From Flavobacterium notoginsengisoli (GTDB lineage Bacteria > Bacteroidota > Bacteroidia > Flavobacteriales > Flavobacteriaceae): a stretch of 64,000 nucleotides of DNA. Each line of letters begins with the position of its first letter. The stretch's first letter is position 1. Under the pieces are notes generated by a model that had not been told where the DNA came from, searched no databases, and saw only the letters and a program-made list of their open reading frames with translations. The stretch spans positions 124,001-188,000 of the forward strand of contig NZ_JACHLB010000007.1 of NCBI RefSeq assembly GCF_014207905.1, in the 5' to 3' direction. Below are positions 9,772 to 18,692 of the stretch, piece by piece. Made by a program: the position numbers and the translations under genes.

Positions 9772-10815
9772 ATGAAACTAATTCTACAAATCTTGCTTAC
9801 GGGTCTATTTCTAGTAGCTTGTTCTAAAAATGACAACGAATCATCCACTCCATACCTAGACGATGACTTAGCTGGACCAATTTCAAGACCTCAAAGTGGC
9901 TATGGCGCTGATGGAACGTATACAGTGGCAAAAGTATCTTTTGCAAGTCCATTGTATAATGGAAAAAACGTAGACGTCTTTTATCCGAAAGAATTAACTG
10001 GTCCAAGGCCAACCATTTTTTACTCACATCCTTTTGGCGGAGAAGATAGTACTTACAATATTGGATTATATGAATTTATTGCTAAAAAAGGTTATGTTGT
10101 AGTTTTTGCTCCCTATCCAACAATTGGCGTAACAGTTGATGAAAGATACGCTACCCTTTGGGAAAGTTTCAAAAAAGCTGTTAGCAACTACCCCAATATA
10201 ATCGATACTTCGAAGGTAGGTTTCATGGGACATTCTTTTGGCGGAGGAGCTTCCTTTGCCATGGCTCATAAAGGATTTATTGATGAAGGTTGGGGGCAAA
10301 ATGGTCGTTTTATTTTTGCTATGGCACAATGGTATTCACATCAAATCACTTCACAAGAATTAAATAACTTCCCTGCCAACACCAAACTCATTACACAAGT
10401 TTATGATGATGACACTACGAACGATCATCGTCTAGCTATTGATATTTTTAAAAACAATAATATTCCGAATACTGAAAAAGACTTTATCTTAATCAAAAAA
10501 AGTGTCTTACCTACTTATACGTATATAGCAGATCACGTAGTACCAAATACGCAATCTGCCTATGACGCCTATGACTATTACGGTATTTACAGACTACTTG
10601 ATGCTTTAATAGATTACAGCTTTAACGGTAATTTAGCAGGCAAAAATGTAGCACTCGGGAACGGCTCCAAAGAACAAATCACAATGCCGAGCCATAATGG
10701 GCAAGCTTTGGCTCCACTAGAAGTTACAGATAATCCATCTACAAATTACCCTCAGAGCAAATATCAATTCCCGTGTAGCTCTATTAACAATCCTAGACTA
10801 GGAAATTGTCAATAA
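9772..10815 (+). CDS. Lipoprotein alpha/beta hydrolase
   Basis: A 347-residue lipoprotein with lipobox LVAC (lipidated Cys17) followed by SKNDNESS, which suggests membrane anchoring. The alpha/beta-hydrolase fold is shown by an HPFGG oxyanion-loop-like segment near residue 86 and the nucleophile elbow GHSFGGG with Ser155. It is related to dienelactone hydrolase/PET-hydrolase-like proteins by general layout. The substrate is unknown. The gene is monocistronic with a long upstream spacer. Confidence 0.8.
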   Translation: MKLILQILLTGLFLVACSKNDNESSTPYLDDDLAGPISRPQSGYGADGTYTVAKVSFASPLYNGKNVDVFYPKELTGPRPTIFYSHPFGGEDSTYNIGLYEFIAKKGYVVVFAPYPTIGVTVDERYATLWESFKKAVSNYPNIIDTSKVGFMGHSFGGGASFAMAHKGFIDEGWGQNGRFIFAMAQWYSHQITSQELNNFPANTKLITQVYDDDTTNDHRLAIDIFKNNNIPNTEKDFILIKKSVLPTYTYIADHVVPNTQSAYDAYDYYGIYRLLDALIDYSFNGNLAGKNVALGNGSKEQITMPSHNGQALAPLEVTDNPSTNYPQSKYQFPCSSINNPRLGNCQ

Positions 10816-10964
10816 ATAAAAACCACAAAGAATCCTAATTACAATTAAGAATAAGACTTTATTTCAATCAACACCTCTCGTATCCTATCTTAACTCATAT
10901 TTAACAATTATTTCGCAATAATATCGCGATACAATTGTTAACTATGTAGATTAAAAACTAGACA

Positions 10965-11096
10965 ATGATTGCAAAAAAAATCAGTACGTTCATAATACTT
11001 TTTACTACGTTCTTCACTGCCTTAGCTCAAGAAAAATTTACGTTAAGCGGAACCATTACTGACCAAAACAGTAATGAGACATTAATTGGTGTCAAT
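10965..11096 (+). pseudogene. TonB-dependent receptor, 5' fragment only
   Basis: About 44 codons remain: a signal peptide (MIAKKISTFIILFTTFFTALAQ) and the start of the CarboxypepD-regulatory-like plug extension (FTLSGTITDQNSNETLIGVNI), typical of Bacteroidota TonB-dependent receptors of 700-1,000 residues. The frame then runs into unrelated sequence at about 11096, where the oppositely oriented 377-aa gene begins. The rest of the receptor is not found in the window. The break marks one edge of an insertion or deletion. Confidence 0.75.
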
Positions 11097-12215
11097 ATTG
11101 TTGTCCTTTTTTTTAATCTGAATGAGATCTTCTTTGTCGGATTCATATAATAGTATGTCCTCTTTTTTTATCATTGGATCAAACCAATCTGTTTTGTCTT
11201 TTGCCCATTTTAACCAATCTTGCAATTCAATTGTGAGTTGATTGTTTAATGACGCTTTAGTTTCTAATTCATTCAAGTATTCTCTAACTATTTTGGATTT
11301 GTTGTGATATATTGCATTATTAAATAATTCTTTTGTTCTTTGGAGTTCAACCTCTCTCTTCTTCTGGAATTCCTTTTTTATTTTTTCCTCCTCTTCCATT
11401 TTAATATGGTGTAACCTGCATTCTTCTCTCCATACTAATTCTTCCATTGCTTCTAATTCAATCTTAGCAATAATTTTAGCTAACTGATTTTCTAATTTTA
11501 CAGCACCATCACTCCATTCTTTAGCCTTATAACTTTCCCCGATTTTTATAATTAAAATACCTGTTGGAATATAAGTAGACGATCCATAAGGTTTTTCGGA
11601 AGGGATCCTTTTATTCTTTTCTCTTATTTCAAAATGAAATTCAACATCGTTTACTACGATACACGGTCCTCTTTTATTTATATCTCTTCTAAATGAATGA
11701 CCTCTGTATTTTAGTGATTTTATAAACGCATCCATTATTCTTATAGCTCTACTATAATTATCCTGGACTACAAAAATGGAAACAGTATCAATTTTTTCAT
11801 CCCTATAATAATGATCATTCTTGCTTTTATCGTGAAATCTTATGGTATTTTGAATTAAAATGTCTGGATTACTTAATGTTTCAGGAACAATTAAAGGGGA
11901 TTTAGCATCACTTAAGATTTCTTTCGTTCTTATAGTAAGTGGAGATTGATCAATGTTAACGAGATTCCCAACTTCTCGTATAGTTAATATAATTTTATCT
12001 TCTCCATCAAAAAGTGGGTTAAATTTTGGCTTTTCAATTTCTTTATTGAACTTCAATTTCATCCAATACCCATTATCAGGCATCGGGATTTCGAATTGCT
12101 TGCAGAGCTTTTTTAAACCTTCATTTGAAAAAGCATATTGTAAAGTCAGCTTACTAAGTGATGTTGACCAAACCAAATCATATAATTCTTTCCTTGAAAA
12201 TTCTTTTTTTTCCAT
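11082..12215 (-). CDS. Putative DNA-binding protein with an N-terminal ELYDLVW-type helix-turn-helix motif
   Basis: A 377-residue protein. The first ~55 residues (SRKELYDLVWSTSLSKLTLQ, then NEGLKKLCKQFEIPMPDNGYW) match a widespread uncharacterised family that often sits in genomic islands and looks like a helix-turn-helix. The middle is globular. Residues about 255-310 are a charged coiled coil (MEEEEKIKKEFQKKREVELQ). The last ~4 codons and the stop lie within the interrupted TonB-receptor sequence, so the native C-terminus may have been lost at the junction. Function is unknown; the context suggests mobile-island cargo. Confidence 0.65.
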   Translation of the reverse strand: MEKKEFSRKELYDLVWSTSLSKLTLQYAFSNEGLKKLCKQFEIPMPDNGYWMKLKFNKEIEKPKFNPLFDGEDKIILTIREVGNLVNIDQSPLTIRTKEILSDAKSPLIVPETLSNPDILIQNTIRFHDKSKNDHYYRDEKIDTVSIFVVQDNYSRAIRIMDAFIKSLKYRGHSFRRDINKRGPCIVVNDVEFHFEIREKNKRIPSEKPYGSSTYIPTGILIIKIGESYKAKEWSDGAVKLENQLAKIIAKIELEAMEELVWREECRLHHIKMEEEEKIKKEFQKKREVELQRTKELFNNAIYHNKSKIVREYLNELETKASLNNQLTIELQDWLKWAKDKTDWFDPMIKKEDILLYESDKEDLIQIKKKDNNIDTN

Positions 12216-12445
12216 AAACTTACTTTTGTAATAATTATCAATTAAATTTATAAAAAGCCTTTTAGATATTGAGTGGAAAGTCTAGAAAAAATCTAACAAA
12301 TTTATTAATGATTTTTATTTAAATAAGTTTTCGTAAATTATGGTTTTCCGTAACGCGATGATACTTTTATTAATGTTATTTGTATATAGAATATAGGCTT
12401 TTCAATAAGTCTAGCTAAAAAATAATTTTAATATAAAAACGTATT

Positions 12446-12586
12446 ATGGAAAAAATTCAAGCAATTAAACCAGGTCCAAAACCTAAAACACCTGACGGAA
12501 CACCAGATGAAAGAAGAAGAGTGACACCACCAAATCAGCCAAAACATCCTGTTTTAAAGCCACATATACATAAGCCAAAAGATTGA
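12446..12586 (+). CDS. 46-residue proline-rich basic small protein
   Basis: A short ORF opens with ATG at 12446 and encodes MEKIQAIKPGPKPKTPDGTP followed by DERRRVTPPNQPKHPVLKPH and IHKPKD. It is about a quarter proline, strongly basic, has no signal peptide and no hydrophobic segment. It is followed by an inverted repeat (12623-12658) that may act as terminator. The organised composition argues for a real gene, but I cannot name a family. It lies between the inserted 377-aa gene and tRNA-Val. Confidence 0.5.
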   Translation: MEKIQAIKPGPKPKTPDGTPDERRRVTPPNQPKHPVLKPHIHKPKD

Positions 12587-12622
12587 GAGTGTTTATCTAA
12601 GTGTGATTCGAAGCGCAAGACA

Positions 12623-12658
12623 ACCTATTTTATATCATCAAAAAATGTCAAAATAGGT
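12623..12658 (+). terminator. Inverted repeat, possible terminator of the 46-aa gene
   Basis: Arms ACCTATTTT (12623-12631) and AAAATAGGT (12650-12658) form a 9-bp stem with an 18-base loop. There is no U-run after it, so termination is only possible, not shown. Confidence 0.35.
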
Positions 12659-12712
12659 ATCAAGTGTTCGATTGTAGTCCCTAAAAGCCCACAAAGTTTT
12701 TTATAAAAAGAC

Positions 12713-12742
12713 TTGTAAATACAAATTCTAAGTGTATATTTG
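12713..12742 (+). promoter_or_regulatory. Bacteroidota-type promoter of tRNA-Val
   Basis: The -33 element TTG (12713-12715) and the -7 element TATATTTG (12735-12742) are separated by 19 bases, matching the TTG / TAnnTTTG consensus of Flavobacterium promoters. The tRNA begins 36 bases downstream. Confidence 0.7.
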
Positions 12743-12778
12743 CACACGCAATCATAAAGATTGAAACCTAGTAAAATA

Positions 12779-12853
12779 GGGCGATTAGCTCAGCTGGTTC
12801 AGAGCACCTCGTTTACACCGAGGGGGTCGGGGGTTCGAACCCCTCATCGCCCA
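12779..12853 (+). tRNA. tRNA-Val (anticodon TAC)
   Basis: A complete cloverleaf: acceptor arms GGGCGAT / ATCGCCC, D-arm GCTC..GAGC, anticodon arm CCTCG-TTTACAC-CGAGG with anticodon TAC, and T-arm with TTCGAAC. The discriminator base is A12853 and CCA is not encoded. It is preceded by a consensus promoter and followed by a strong terminator. Confidence 0.97.
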
Positions 12854-12863
12854 CAAAATTCCA

Positions 12864-12896
12864 AAAACTCCAAAGTCATTTGATTTTGGAGTTTTT
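12864..12896 (+). terminator. Rho-independent terminator after tRNA-Val
   Basis: The stem AAAACTCCAAA / TTTTGGAGTTTT closes on loop GTCATTTGA, with a T-run at the 3' side. It may also serve the converging minus-strand gene ending at 12943. Confidence 0.85.
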
Positions 12897-12942
12897 TATT
12901 TTCTGTAAAGAATTTAAAAGCAACTAACTAATTGCTTTTATT

Positions 12943-14253
12943 TTAAAATATAATTTCCTTACATATAAAACCTTGATTTTCTAGTAACTCTTTTGGTAAA
13001 TTCATTAAAAAATTTCCTTTCAATTCCCATAGTATCAATGTTTTATTTTTAAGAAAAATCCAACGAGAAAAACTTCTTTGAGAATTCCTATGTTCTGTTA
13101 ATTCAAAGAAAATGGCATCTTTGTATTGGCCGTCATATTTATTTTTGTCTATTCCGGCTTCTTGTAAATCTTCTTTAAAATGATTCTGAGCTTTCTTACT
13201 GAAGGATTTAGATTTAACCCAATGTATTTCTCCTAAACAATTATTACAATTTAAGGTGTATTTATAAACAGGGTTTTCTTGTAGTAGATTGATCAAATTC
13301 TCTTTGTTAGATATAATTGATCTTTTGGTGCTAAAAATCTCATTTGCACCAGAAATGGTATAAAACTCAATATTTTTCGAAATCGATAAATCTTTTAATG
13401 ACATTTCTAAACATTCTCCTCCAAAATTTTTCCCCCATTCTATGGATGACATATCCATAATTTCTGCTTTAGAAATTTCGAAGTTCTTTTCTAAAGCTTT
13501 AAATGTTCTAGGATATTTTTGTTGAGCTTCGAGGTAATTATCTTTATCATTAAGAAAAGAGTTATAGATGCTACTAACAAGAGAACTATTAAAGTCTTTT
13601 CCACTTAATCTTTCTTTATTGCTTTGATTTTGGTCTGGCAATAATTCCGCAAGTAGTTCAGAAATTCTTGAATTGTAAACTTTTCTCTTTTTTATAATCC
13701 AAGGAAGCATATAAGGGCGTTGTCCAACTGTATAAGCAGACAACGTATCATTATCTTTTATAATACCAACTACAATCAAGGGGTAATCATCTGTACTCCG
13801 CGAACCTTCAATAGATGATGCCGCTTGATTTGCTTTTTTGTAATCTTTTATGGTTGAGATTGCAATAGAATCCATTTGTTTTGTTCTCTTCCAGTTTCTT
13901 GTATATTCTTTCCAGAGCCTCTCAGCGTTGTTGATAAGCCAAACAGAATCTCTGCCAAAAGAAAGTAAAGGATTTTTAAAAGAGACCGAATCTTTTGTTT
14001 TTACAATCAAATCAACTAATTCGGCAGCTAATTTTGGATCTATTTTTTTAATTATAGAATCGGGTTTATTTAAGCCTGTTAGTAAAAAGTCTTGTCTTTT
14101 AATTTGAAAATCACTTTCGAAATATGAAAATCCTCCGTTGCTATCTCTTATTATAATTTTATCCCAAGTATTTGAAGAATCTAAATTGTTTTGCCCTAGA
14201 GAAAATAAGGTTCCAAATAAGACAAATAGAATAGTTGAAAAAAGCTTATTCAT
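12943..14253 (-). CDS. Secreted protein of unknown function (436 aa)
   Basis: The open frame reaches 14268, but the ATG at 14253 puts a signal peptide (MNKLFSTILFVLFGTLFSLG) directly at the N-terminus and is preferred. The mature part is hydrophilic, without membrane segments; it contains a CNNCLGE motif near residue 340 that could bind metal or form a disulphide. No family was recognised. It is monocistronic and convergent with tRNA-Val. Confidence 0.7.
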   Translation of the reverse strand: MNKLFSTILFVLFGTLFSLGQNNLDSSNTWDKIIIRDSNGGFSYFESDFQIKRQDFLLTGLNKPDSIIKKIDPKLAAELVDLIVKTKDSVSFKNPLLSFGRDSVWLINNAERLWKEYTRNWKRTKQMDSIAISTIKDYKKANQAASSIEGSRSTDDYPLIVVGIIKDNDTLSAYTVGQRPYMLPWIIKKRKVYNSRISELLAELLPDQNQSNKERLSGKDFNSSLVSSIYNSFLNDKDNYLEAQQKYPRTFKALEKNFEISKAEIMDMSSIEWGKNFGGECLEMSLKDLSISKNIEFYTISGANEIFSTKRSIISNKENLINLLQENPVYKYTLNCNNCLGEIHWVKSKSFSKKAQNHFKEDLQEAGIDKNKYDGQYKDAIFFELTEHRNSQRSFSRWIFLKNKTLILWELKGNFLMNLPKELLENQGFICKEIIF

Positions 14254-14407
14254 AATTTTAATCGGCATTTATTTAGGAAGAGTTAGTTTTGTAAAGGCTC
14301 AAAACTTCTAATTTTTACTTCGATTTTCTTTAATCTAATATAAGAATATTTACACTTGAATTTATTTTTCTAAAAAATCTATTTTTAACTTTACTTGTGC
14401 ATGCTAA

Positions 14408-14953
14408 ATGGATAAATTTATGTTGATAAAATCTTCAGAAACAATAGAAAACATAAAAAGAATATTTACAAAGGAAGAATTTCCAGCAAAAACTTTGCTT
14501 GTAAAAGAGAATGAGATTTCGCAAAATATTTATTATGTCGAAAGTGGTGCCGCTCGTGTATGGCTTAATCATGACGGAAAAGAAATTACGATTCAATTTT
14601 TGTTTGAAGGCGGATTTATAGCTTCTATTGAAAGTATAATTTCAAATGAAAAAAGCTGGTACACAATTGAAACCATTGAGCCAGTAACTGTTTATAGCAT
14701 AAGCACTAATAGTTTTAAGCAAAAAATGGAGCAATTTCCTCATGTTAGAGAATTTTATTATCAATACATACAGCAATCATTATTAGCTTATCAAAAACGA
14801 ATGGTTTCTCAGATAAAAAATACTCCCGAAGAGCGATATAAAGAATTGCTTAAAGAATTCCCCGAAATTATTAAACGTGTTCCTCAGCATTATATCGCTT
14901 CTTATTTAGGTATTACTTCTGTGTCTTTGAGCAGAATACGAAACCGAAAGTGA
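14408..14953 (+). CDS. Crp/Fnr-family transcriptional regulator
   Basis: A 181-residue protein: a cNMP-binding beta-roll (residues ~15-115, with IYYVESGAARVWLNHDGKEI) followed by helices ending in the short HTH ..YIASYLGITSVSLSRIR.. characteristic of Cytophaga/Flavobacterium regulators of this family. The canonical phosphate-binding residues of cAMP-dependent Crp are not evident, so the effector is unknown. It probably controls the next gene (HXXEE membrane protein, 74 bases downstream). Confidence 0.9.
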   Translation: MDKFMLIKSSETIENIKRIFTKEEFPAKTLLVKENEISQNIYYVESGAARVWLNHDGKEITIQFLFEGGFIASIESIISNEKSWYTIETIEPVTVYSISTNSFKQKMEQFPHVREFYYQYIQQSLLAYQKRMVSQIKNTPEERYKELLKEFPEIIKRVPQHYIASYLGITSVSLSRIRNRK

Positions 14954-15027
14954 TTAATTAACAATTGTTATCGTCAACATTTTTTTGATGTCGCAATTTT
15001 GCAACGAAATTTAAAAAAATAAAAATC

Positions 15028-15492
15028 ATGATAACATTTTCGACACTTGCAATTTTATTAGCTGCAGCCGCTATGCTGCATGTAACAGAAGAATTTTTAT
15101 TTCCGGGTGGTTTTGCCGATTGGTATGCTCGATTGATCCCTCCAAAAAAAATAAAGAAAAACAACGGAGGATTTCTTGTTTGGATCAATACTTTCATGAT
15201 GTGCGCCATTGCTTTCTCAATTCATTTTGCGGACATACAATTAGGACGCACCATATGGTACGATGTTATGTCGATTCTTTTCGCGAATGCTTGTTTTCAT
15301 ATTTGGGGCGTTTCTAAATTAAAATCCTATTCTCCAGGAATTGTCACAGCAGTGCTATTTTACATTCCGCTTTTTATTATTGGAACTGATGAATTAGTTT
15401 TAACTGGCATTATTCCATGGTATAGAGCCATTTTTTCAATTTCTCTTGGAATTGGTTTTCATATATTTTCAGTCATTAGACAAGGAAAATAA
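15028..15492 (+). CDS. HXXEE-domain membrane protein
   Basis: A 154-residue integral membrane protein with about four to five transmembrane helices. Residues 13-17 region read HVTEEF, the H-x-x-E-E signature that defines the family, directly followed by LFPGGFADWY. These conserved charged residues within the membrane suggest metal binding or catalysis, but the function is unknown. It follows a Crp/Fnr regulator on the same strand and is likely its target. Confidence 0.85.
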   Translation: MITFSTLAILLAAAAMLHVTEEFLFPGGFADWYARLIPPKKIKKNNGGFLVWINTFMMCAIAFSIHFADIQLGRTIWYDVMSILFANACFHIWGVSKLKSYSPGIVTAVLFYIPLFIIGTDELVLTGIIPWYRAIFSISLGIGFHIFSVIRQGK

Positions 15493-15615
15493 TCTTAAAA
15501 TAATAACTGCGAATAATATAATTGTTGTTTTTACACTTAATTACACCTAGTCAAAAGAATATTTTATATTTTTATTAAAAAAAGAAAAACATTATAAAAT
15601 TTATTTCAGTTTTTT

Positions 15616-16278
15616 ATGAAAAAGAAAAATATCAAATTGTTGGTAGTTATTGCTCTATTAGTTCTAAATACAACAATTAAAGCACAATCGACAAAAGCAG
15701 AGCAAGATGAAACAGCGAAAGCAAAAGAATGGATAAGCTCATTATCACTAAACGATAATGAAAAAGAAAATAGATTAGTACAAGTTGTAGCTACTCATCT
15801 TTCTGCAGTAAAAGACTGGCATAATAACCATCCTGCTTCTACCGTTCCTGCCGGAATAAATCCTTTAGACGGAAAACCTCTTTCTGAACTTCATAGACAA
15901 ATTATCGCCGATTCTGCAATGCCAACAAATGTTCATGAAAGCTTAATGAGCGGTTTGAGAAAAGATTTGAGTGAGCAGCAAGTTTCATTGGTTTTAGATA
16001 AATACACCATTGGTAAAGTGGCTTTTACAATGAAAGGATATCAAGCAATTGTTCCAGAAATGACGTCTATAGAAACTGCTGAAATACAGAAACTAATGGA
16101 AAAAGCAAGAGAGCAAGCAGTAGATTATAAAAGCATGAAGGAGATTTCGGCTATTTTTGAAATTTACAAAACACAAGCTGAAAGTTATTTAAATAATCAT
16201 GGCCGTAACTGGCGCCAGATGTATGGTGATTACACGAAAAAGATAAAAGCTGAAAAAGAAGCTGCTGCAAAAAAATAA
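15616..16278 (+). CDS. DUF3826 secreted protein
   Basis: A 220-residue protein with a signal peptide (ending near TTIKAQ). The region TAKAKEWISSLSLND..KENRLVQVVATHL and the conserved later block GYQAIVPEMTS.. match DUF3826, a Bacteroidota family often found with polysaccharide-degrading genes. The C-terminus is a charged helix rich in Lys/Glu/Ala. No carbohydrate locus is visible nearby. A strong terminator follows. Confidence 0.8.
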   Translation: MKKKNIKLLVVIALLVLNTTIKAQSTKAEQDETAKAKEWISSLSLNDNEKENRLVQVVATHLSAVKDWHNNHPASTVPAGINPLDGKPLSELHRQIIADSAMPTNVHESLMSGLRKDLSEQQVSLVLDKYTIGKVAFTMKGYQAIVPEMTSIETAEIQKLMEKAREQAVDYKSMKEISAIFEIYKTQAESYLNNHGRNWRQMYGDYTKKIKAEKEAAAKK

Positions 16279-16294
16279 GATTTTTAGATTACAC

Positions 16295-16328
16295 AAAAGC
16301 TCTTTAATATTTTAAAGAGCTTTTTTTA
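16295..16328 (+). terminator. Rho-independent terminator
   Basis: The stem AAAAGCTCTTTAA / TTAAAGAGCTTTT is followed by a T-run, directly after the DUF3826 gene. Confidence 0.85.
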
Positions 16329-16412
16329 TATTTTTTCTGTAATAAATTTGAATTCATTTAGAAATGATGTAATATGGTATATCGCGAAATTAAAGAAACA
16401 AATATCTAAAGC

Positions 16413-17006
16413 ATGTATATCTTTCGAAGAACAAAATTTACATCTCTAATTGAAGCTTCAATAAAACCTAAAGATTGTAAGAAACTAAGTCTGAAATTTT
16501 ACGATTATAGTTTGAAGGATAAAGGAGAAATATTTTCGCAATTTGTAAATCTTGAAGTATTAGAAATACAAACTAATACATCAATGTACTATTTAAATGA
16601 TTTTGAACTTCCGGTTGAAATTGGAAATCTTAAAAAGCTTAAGAAAATTTCAGTTCTAAATTTTCCATTGCAGACTTTTCCTGAGTGGCTTTTTAATATA
16701 AAGTCTTTGGAGTATTTAATGCTTAGAGGAAATGATATGGAAATAATTCCAGAATCGATATCTCGCTTAGAAAATTTAGAAACTCTTAGAATTGAAAGTT
16801 GTCCATTAAGTAAAATCCCTAAAGCATTGATTCAATTGAAAAAACTGAGATTCTTGGGACTTTGTGACACAAGACTAACCGATTTAAACTATAACTTATT
16901 TCCTTATAATTTAAAAGAAATTAACTTTAGTGGTACAGGAATATATAAGGATGAAGATTTAGAGCTTCTAAAAATAAAAATGCCAAAAACTAGAATATAT
17001 CCTTAA
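16413..17006 (+). CDS. Leucine-rich-repeat protein
   Basis: A 197-residue cytoplasmic protein with no signal peptide. About five leucine-rich repeats of roughly 23 residues are visible from residue ~70 on (e.g. LEYLMLRGNDMEIIPESISR, LETLRIESCPLSKIPKALIQ, LRFLGLCDTRLTDL). Such LRR proteins mediate protein-protein contacts; the partner is unknown. It stands alone. Confidence 0.8.
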   Translation: MYIFRRTKFTSLIEASIKPKDCKKLSLKFYDYSLKDKGEIFSQFVNLEVLEIQTNTSMYYLNDFELPVEIGNLKKLKKISVLNFPLQTFPEWLFNIKSLEYLMLRGNDMEIIPESISRLENLETLRIESCPLSKIPKALIQLKKLRFLGLCDTRLTDLNYNLFPYNLKEINFSGTGIYKDEDLELLKIKMPKTRIYP

Positions 17007-17056
17007 AAATAAGTACAGAATCCTACTTTTTGACAAGTTAATTGTTTACAATTGAT

Positions 17057-17401
17057 TTACTTTTTATAAAGCTCAATTTTTCTCCCATCTGGATCTGAAA
17101 TAACAGTCAGAAAACCAAAATCTGTTTGTATTGGTTCAGAAAAAACTACATCCTTATTCTTGAGTAATACCAATGTTTCTTCAAAATTATCAATTGCAAA
17201 ACCTAATCTGATACTTTTATCTGGTTCGCTTTGATCTTTTGCAAGTGGATAAATTTCTAAAACTAAACTTCCAATTGTTGCTGAATAATGCATGGGAGAA
17301 TTACCATGTTGATGATAATCAAATGTTAAACCAAGTAAACTATAAAAATCTGCAAGACGTTTTTGATCGTTTGTTCGTATTACTAAAAGTCTCATTTCCA
17401 T
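17057..17401 (-). CDS. VOC-superfamily (glyoxalase/bleomycin-resistance-like) protein
   Basis: A 114-residue protein with the paired beta-alpha-beta-beta-beta layout: RLADFYSLLGLTF..., then ...GFLTVISDPDGRKIELYK at the end. The C-terminal DPDG..IEL block is characteristic. Substrate unknown. The gene lies 9 bases downstream of the next minus-strand gene and is probably co-transcribed with it. It is one of three VOC genes in the window. Confidence 0.85.
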   Translation of the reverse strand: MEMRLLVIRTNDQKRLADFYSLLGLTFDYHQHGNSPMHYSATIGSLVLEIYPLAKDQSEPDKSIRLGFAIDNFEETLVLLKNKDVVFSEPIQTDFGFLTVISDPDGRKIELYKK

Positions 17402-17410
17402 AGCTTTTTT

Positions 17411-17866
17411 TTACTTTCTCTTTAGAGTTATAATAGGGTTAAATTCAATGTTTTCACATGCATAACAATTGTCTTTGTGAAACTCGCGAAATTCATCAAA
17501 ACGTGTTTGGTAAGTTTTATAACCGTTTTTTTCAATTTGAAAATTACCAAAACACCAAGCAAAAGGCAAATCAAACGGTGTATGTATCCATTCTATTCTA
17601 GATTTTTCAGTAAGTTCAAAAAAACCATTTTTATCAGTTTTTGTTGTTTGAGATTGATATTTTGTGTATTCAAAATATCCATGTTCTTTATTTATAGAAC
17701 TTAATTCTTCAATTCGTGAAACTACAGCTTCATTAACAGGATTTCCCTTTTCATCGATTACTTTTCCTTTTATTTTTGGAACATAAATAACATTTTTCGG
17801 ATGTATAAAAACTCCAAATATTAAAATCAAAACGATAATAAGAATTATTTTAGTTGTTTTCTTCAT
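17411..17866 (-). CDS. Carboxypeptidase-regulatory-like domain protein, membrane-anchored
   Basis: A 151-residue protein with an N-terminal transmembrane/signal anchor (KIILIIVLILIFGVFI). It is followed by a single Ig-like CarboxypepD-reg/transthyretin-type domain (IKGKVIDEKGNPVNEAVVSR .. TDKNGFFELTEKS). This domain usually serves structural or adhesive roles at the cell surface. Function is not assigned. Confidence 0.7.
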   Translation of the reverse strand: MKKTTKIILIIVLILIFGVFIHPKNVIYVPKIKGKVIDEKGNPVNEAVVSRIEELSSINKEHGYFEYTKYQSQTTKTDKNGFFELTEKSRIEWIHTPFDLPFAWCFGNFQIEKNGYKTYQTRFDEFREFHKDNCYACENIEFNPIITLKRK

Positions 17867-18027
17867 CGTAAAAGGCTCTAAATAAAAATTCTAATTGCAA
17901 ATGATATAAAGTTATTTAAAGCTAATATAATAATCATTTGGATAATTTAGAATATAGAATGATTATCAAAATCTTGCAAATCTTCAAAAAAAATCATAAT
18001 TTACAATCAATCGAAAAACATTTCTAC

Positions 18028-18609
18028 ATGCAACAAGAAAAAGACTGGTCAATAGACGAAATTCAGAATACTTGGCAATTGGTTTCAAAACTTCATGACG
18101 GACAAAAATATGGTGGAAGCAATGAAGGCGAAAGAGTAGAGTATATCAATCATATCGGTAGTGTCGTTTTTGAAGTTTTAAATGCTAGTCGTTTAACGGA
18201 AAATATGAATTCTGATTTAGCCGTTAAATGCGCTATGCTTCATGATACGATTGAAGATACTACATATAATTACGAGAAAGTAAATGATTTATTTGGCAGT
18301 GAAGTAGCTTCTGGAGTACTAGCCTTAACTAAAAATGATGAAATTGAGGATTCTCTAGAAAAAATGCTGGATAGTTTAAATAGAATCAAACAGCAGCCTA
18401 TAGAAGTTTGGGCAGTTAAAATGGCTGATAGAATCTGTAATTTGTATGAACCTCCTTATTATTGGAACGATGAGAAAAAGCTAAAGTATATCGAAGAAGC
18501 CAAAATAATACACAACGAACTTAAAGATGGAAATGTATATTTAGCAGAAAGATTGAAGAATAAAATTCAAGAATATTACCTTTTTCTTAGCAATGTTAAC
18601 CAATTATAA
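18028..18609 (+). CDS. HD-domain (SpoT/RelA-hydrolase-like) phosphohydrolase
   Basis: The open frame begins at 17938, but homologue-like sequence starts with MQQEKDWSIDEIQNTWQLVS, so the ATG at 18028 is preferred (193 residues). Metal-binding HD motifs are present: NHIGSVVFEVL, then the CAMLHDTIEDT block (HD-x-x-ED) and a later KMADRICNL. This layout belongs to the small alarmone-hydrolase/MESH1-like group, so (p)ppGpp or related nucleotide hydrolysis is inferred. Confidence 0.8.
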   Translation: MQQEKDWSIDEIQNTWQLVSKLHDGQKYGGSNEGERVEYINHIGSVVFEVLNASRLTENMNSDLAVKCAMLHDTIEDTTYNYEKVNDLFGSEVASGVLALTKNDEIEDSLEKMLDSLNRIKQQPIEVWAVKMADRICNLYEPPYYWNDEKKLKYIEEAKIIHNELKDGNVYLAERLKNKIQEYYLFLSNVNQL

Positions 18610-18613
18610 GAGT

Positions 18614-18648
18614 AAAACTCCTAAACCATTAGATTCGAGAGTTTTTTT
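18614..18648 (+). terminator. Rho-independent terminator
   Basis: The outer stem AAAACTC / GAGTTTT encloses an inner CTAA-ACCA-TTAG hairpin and is followed by a T-run, after the HD-domain gene. Confidence 0.7.
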
Positions 18649-18692
18649 GTAGAAAATAAATTTTACCAAAGTTTAAATAAAATTCCGAATTC

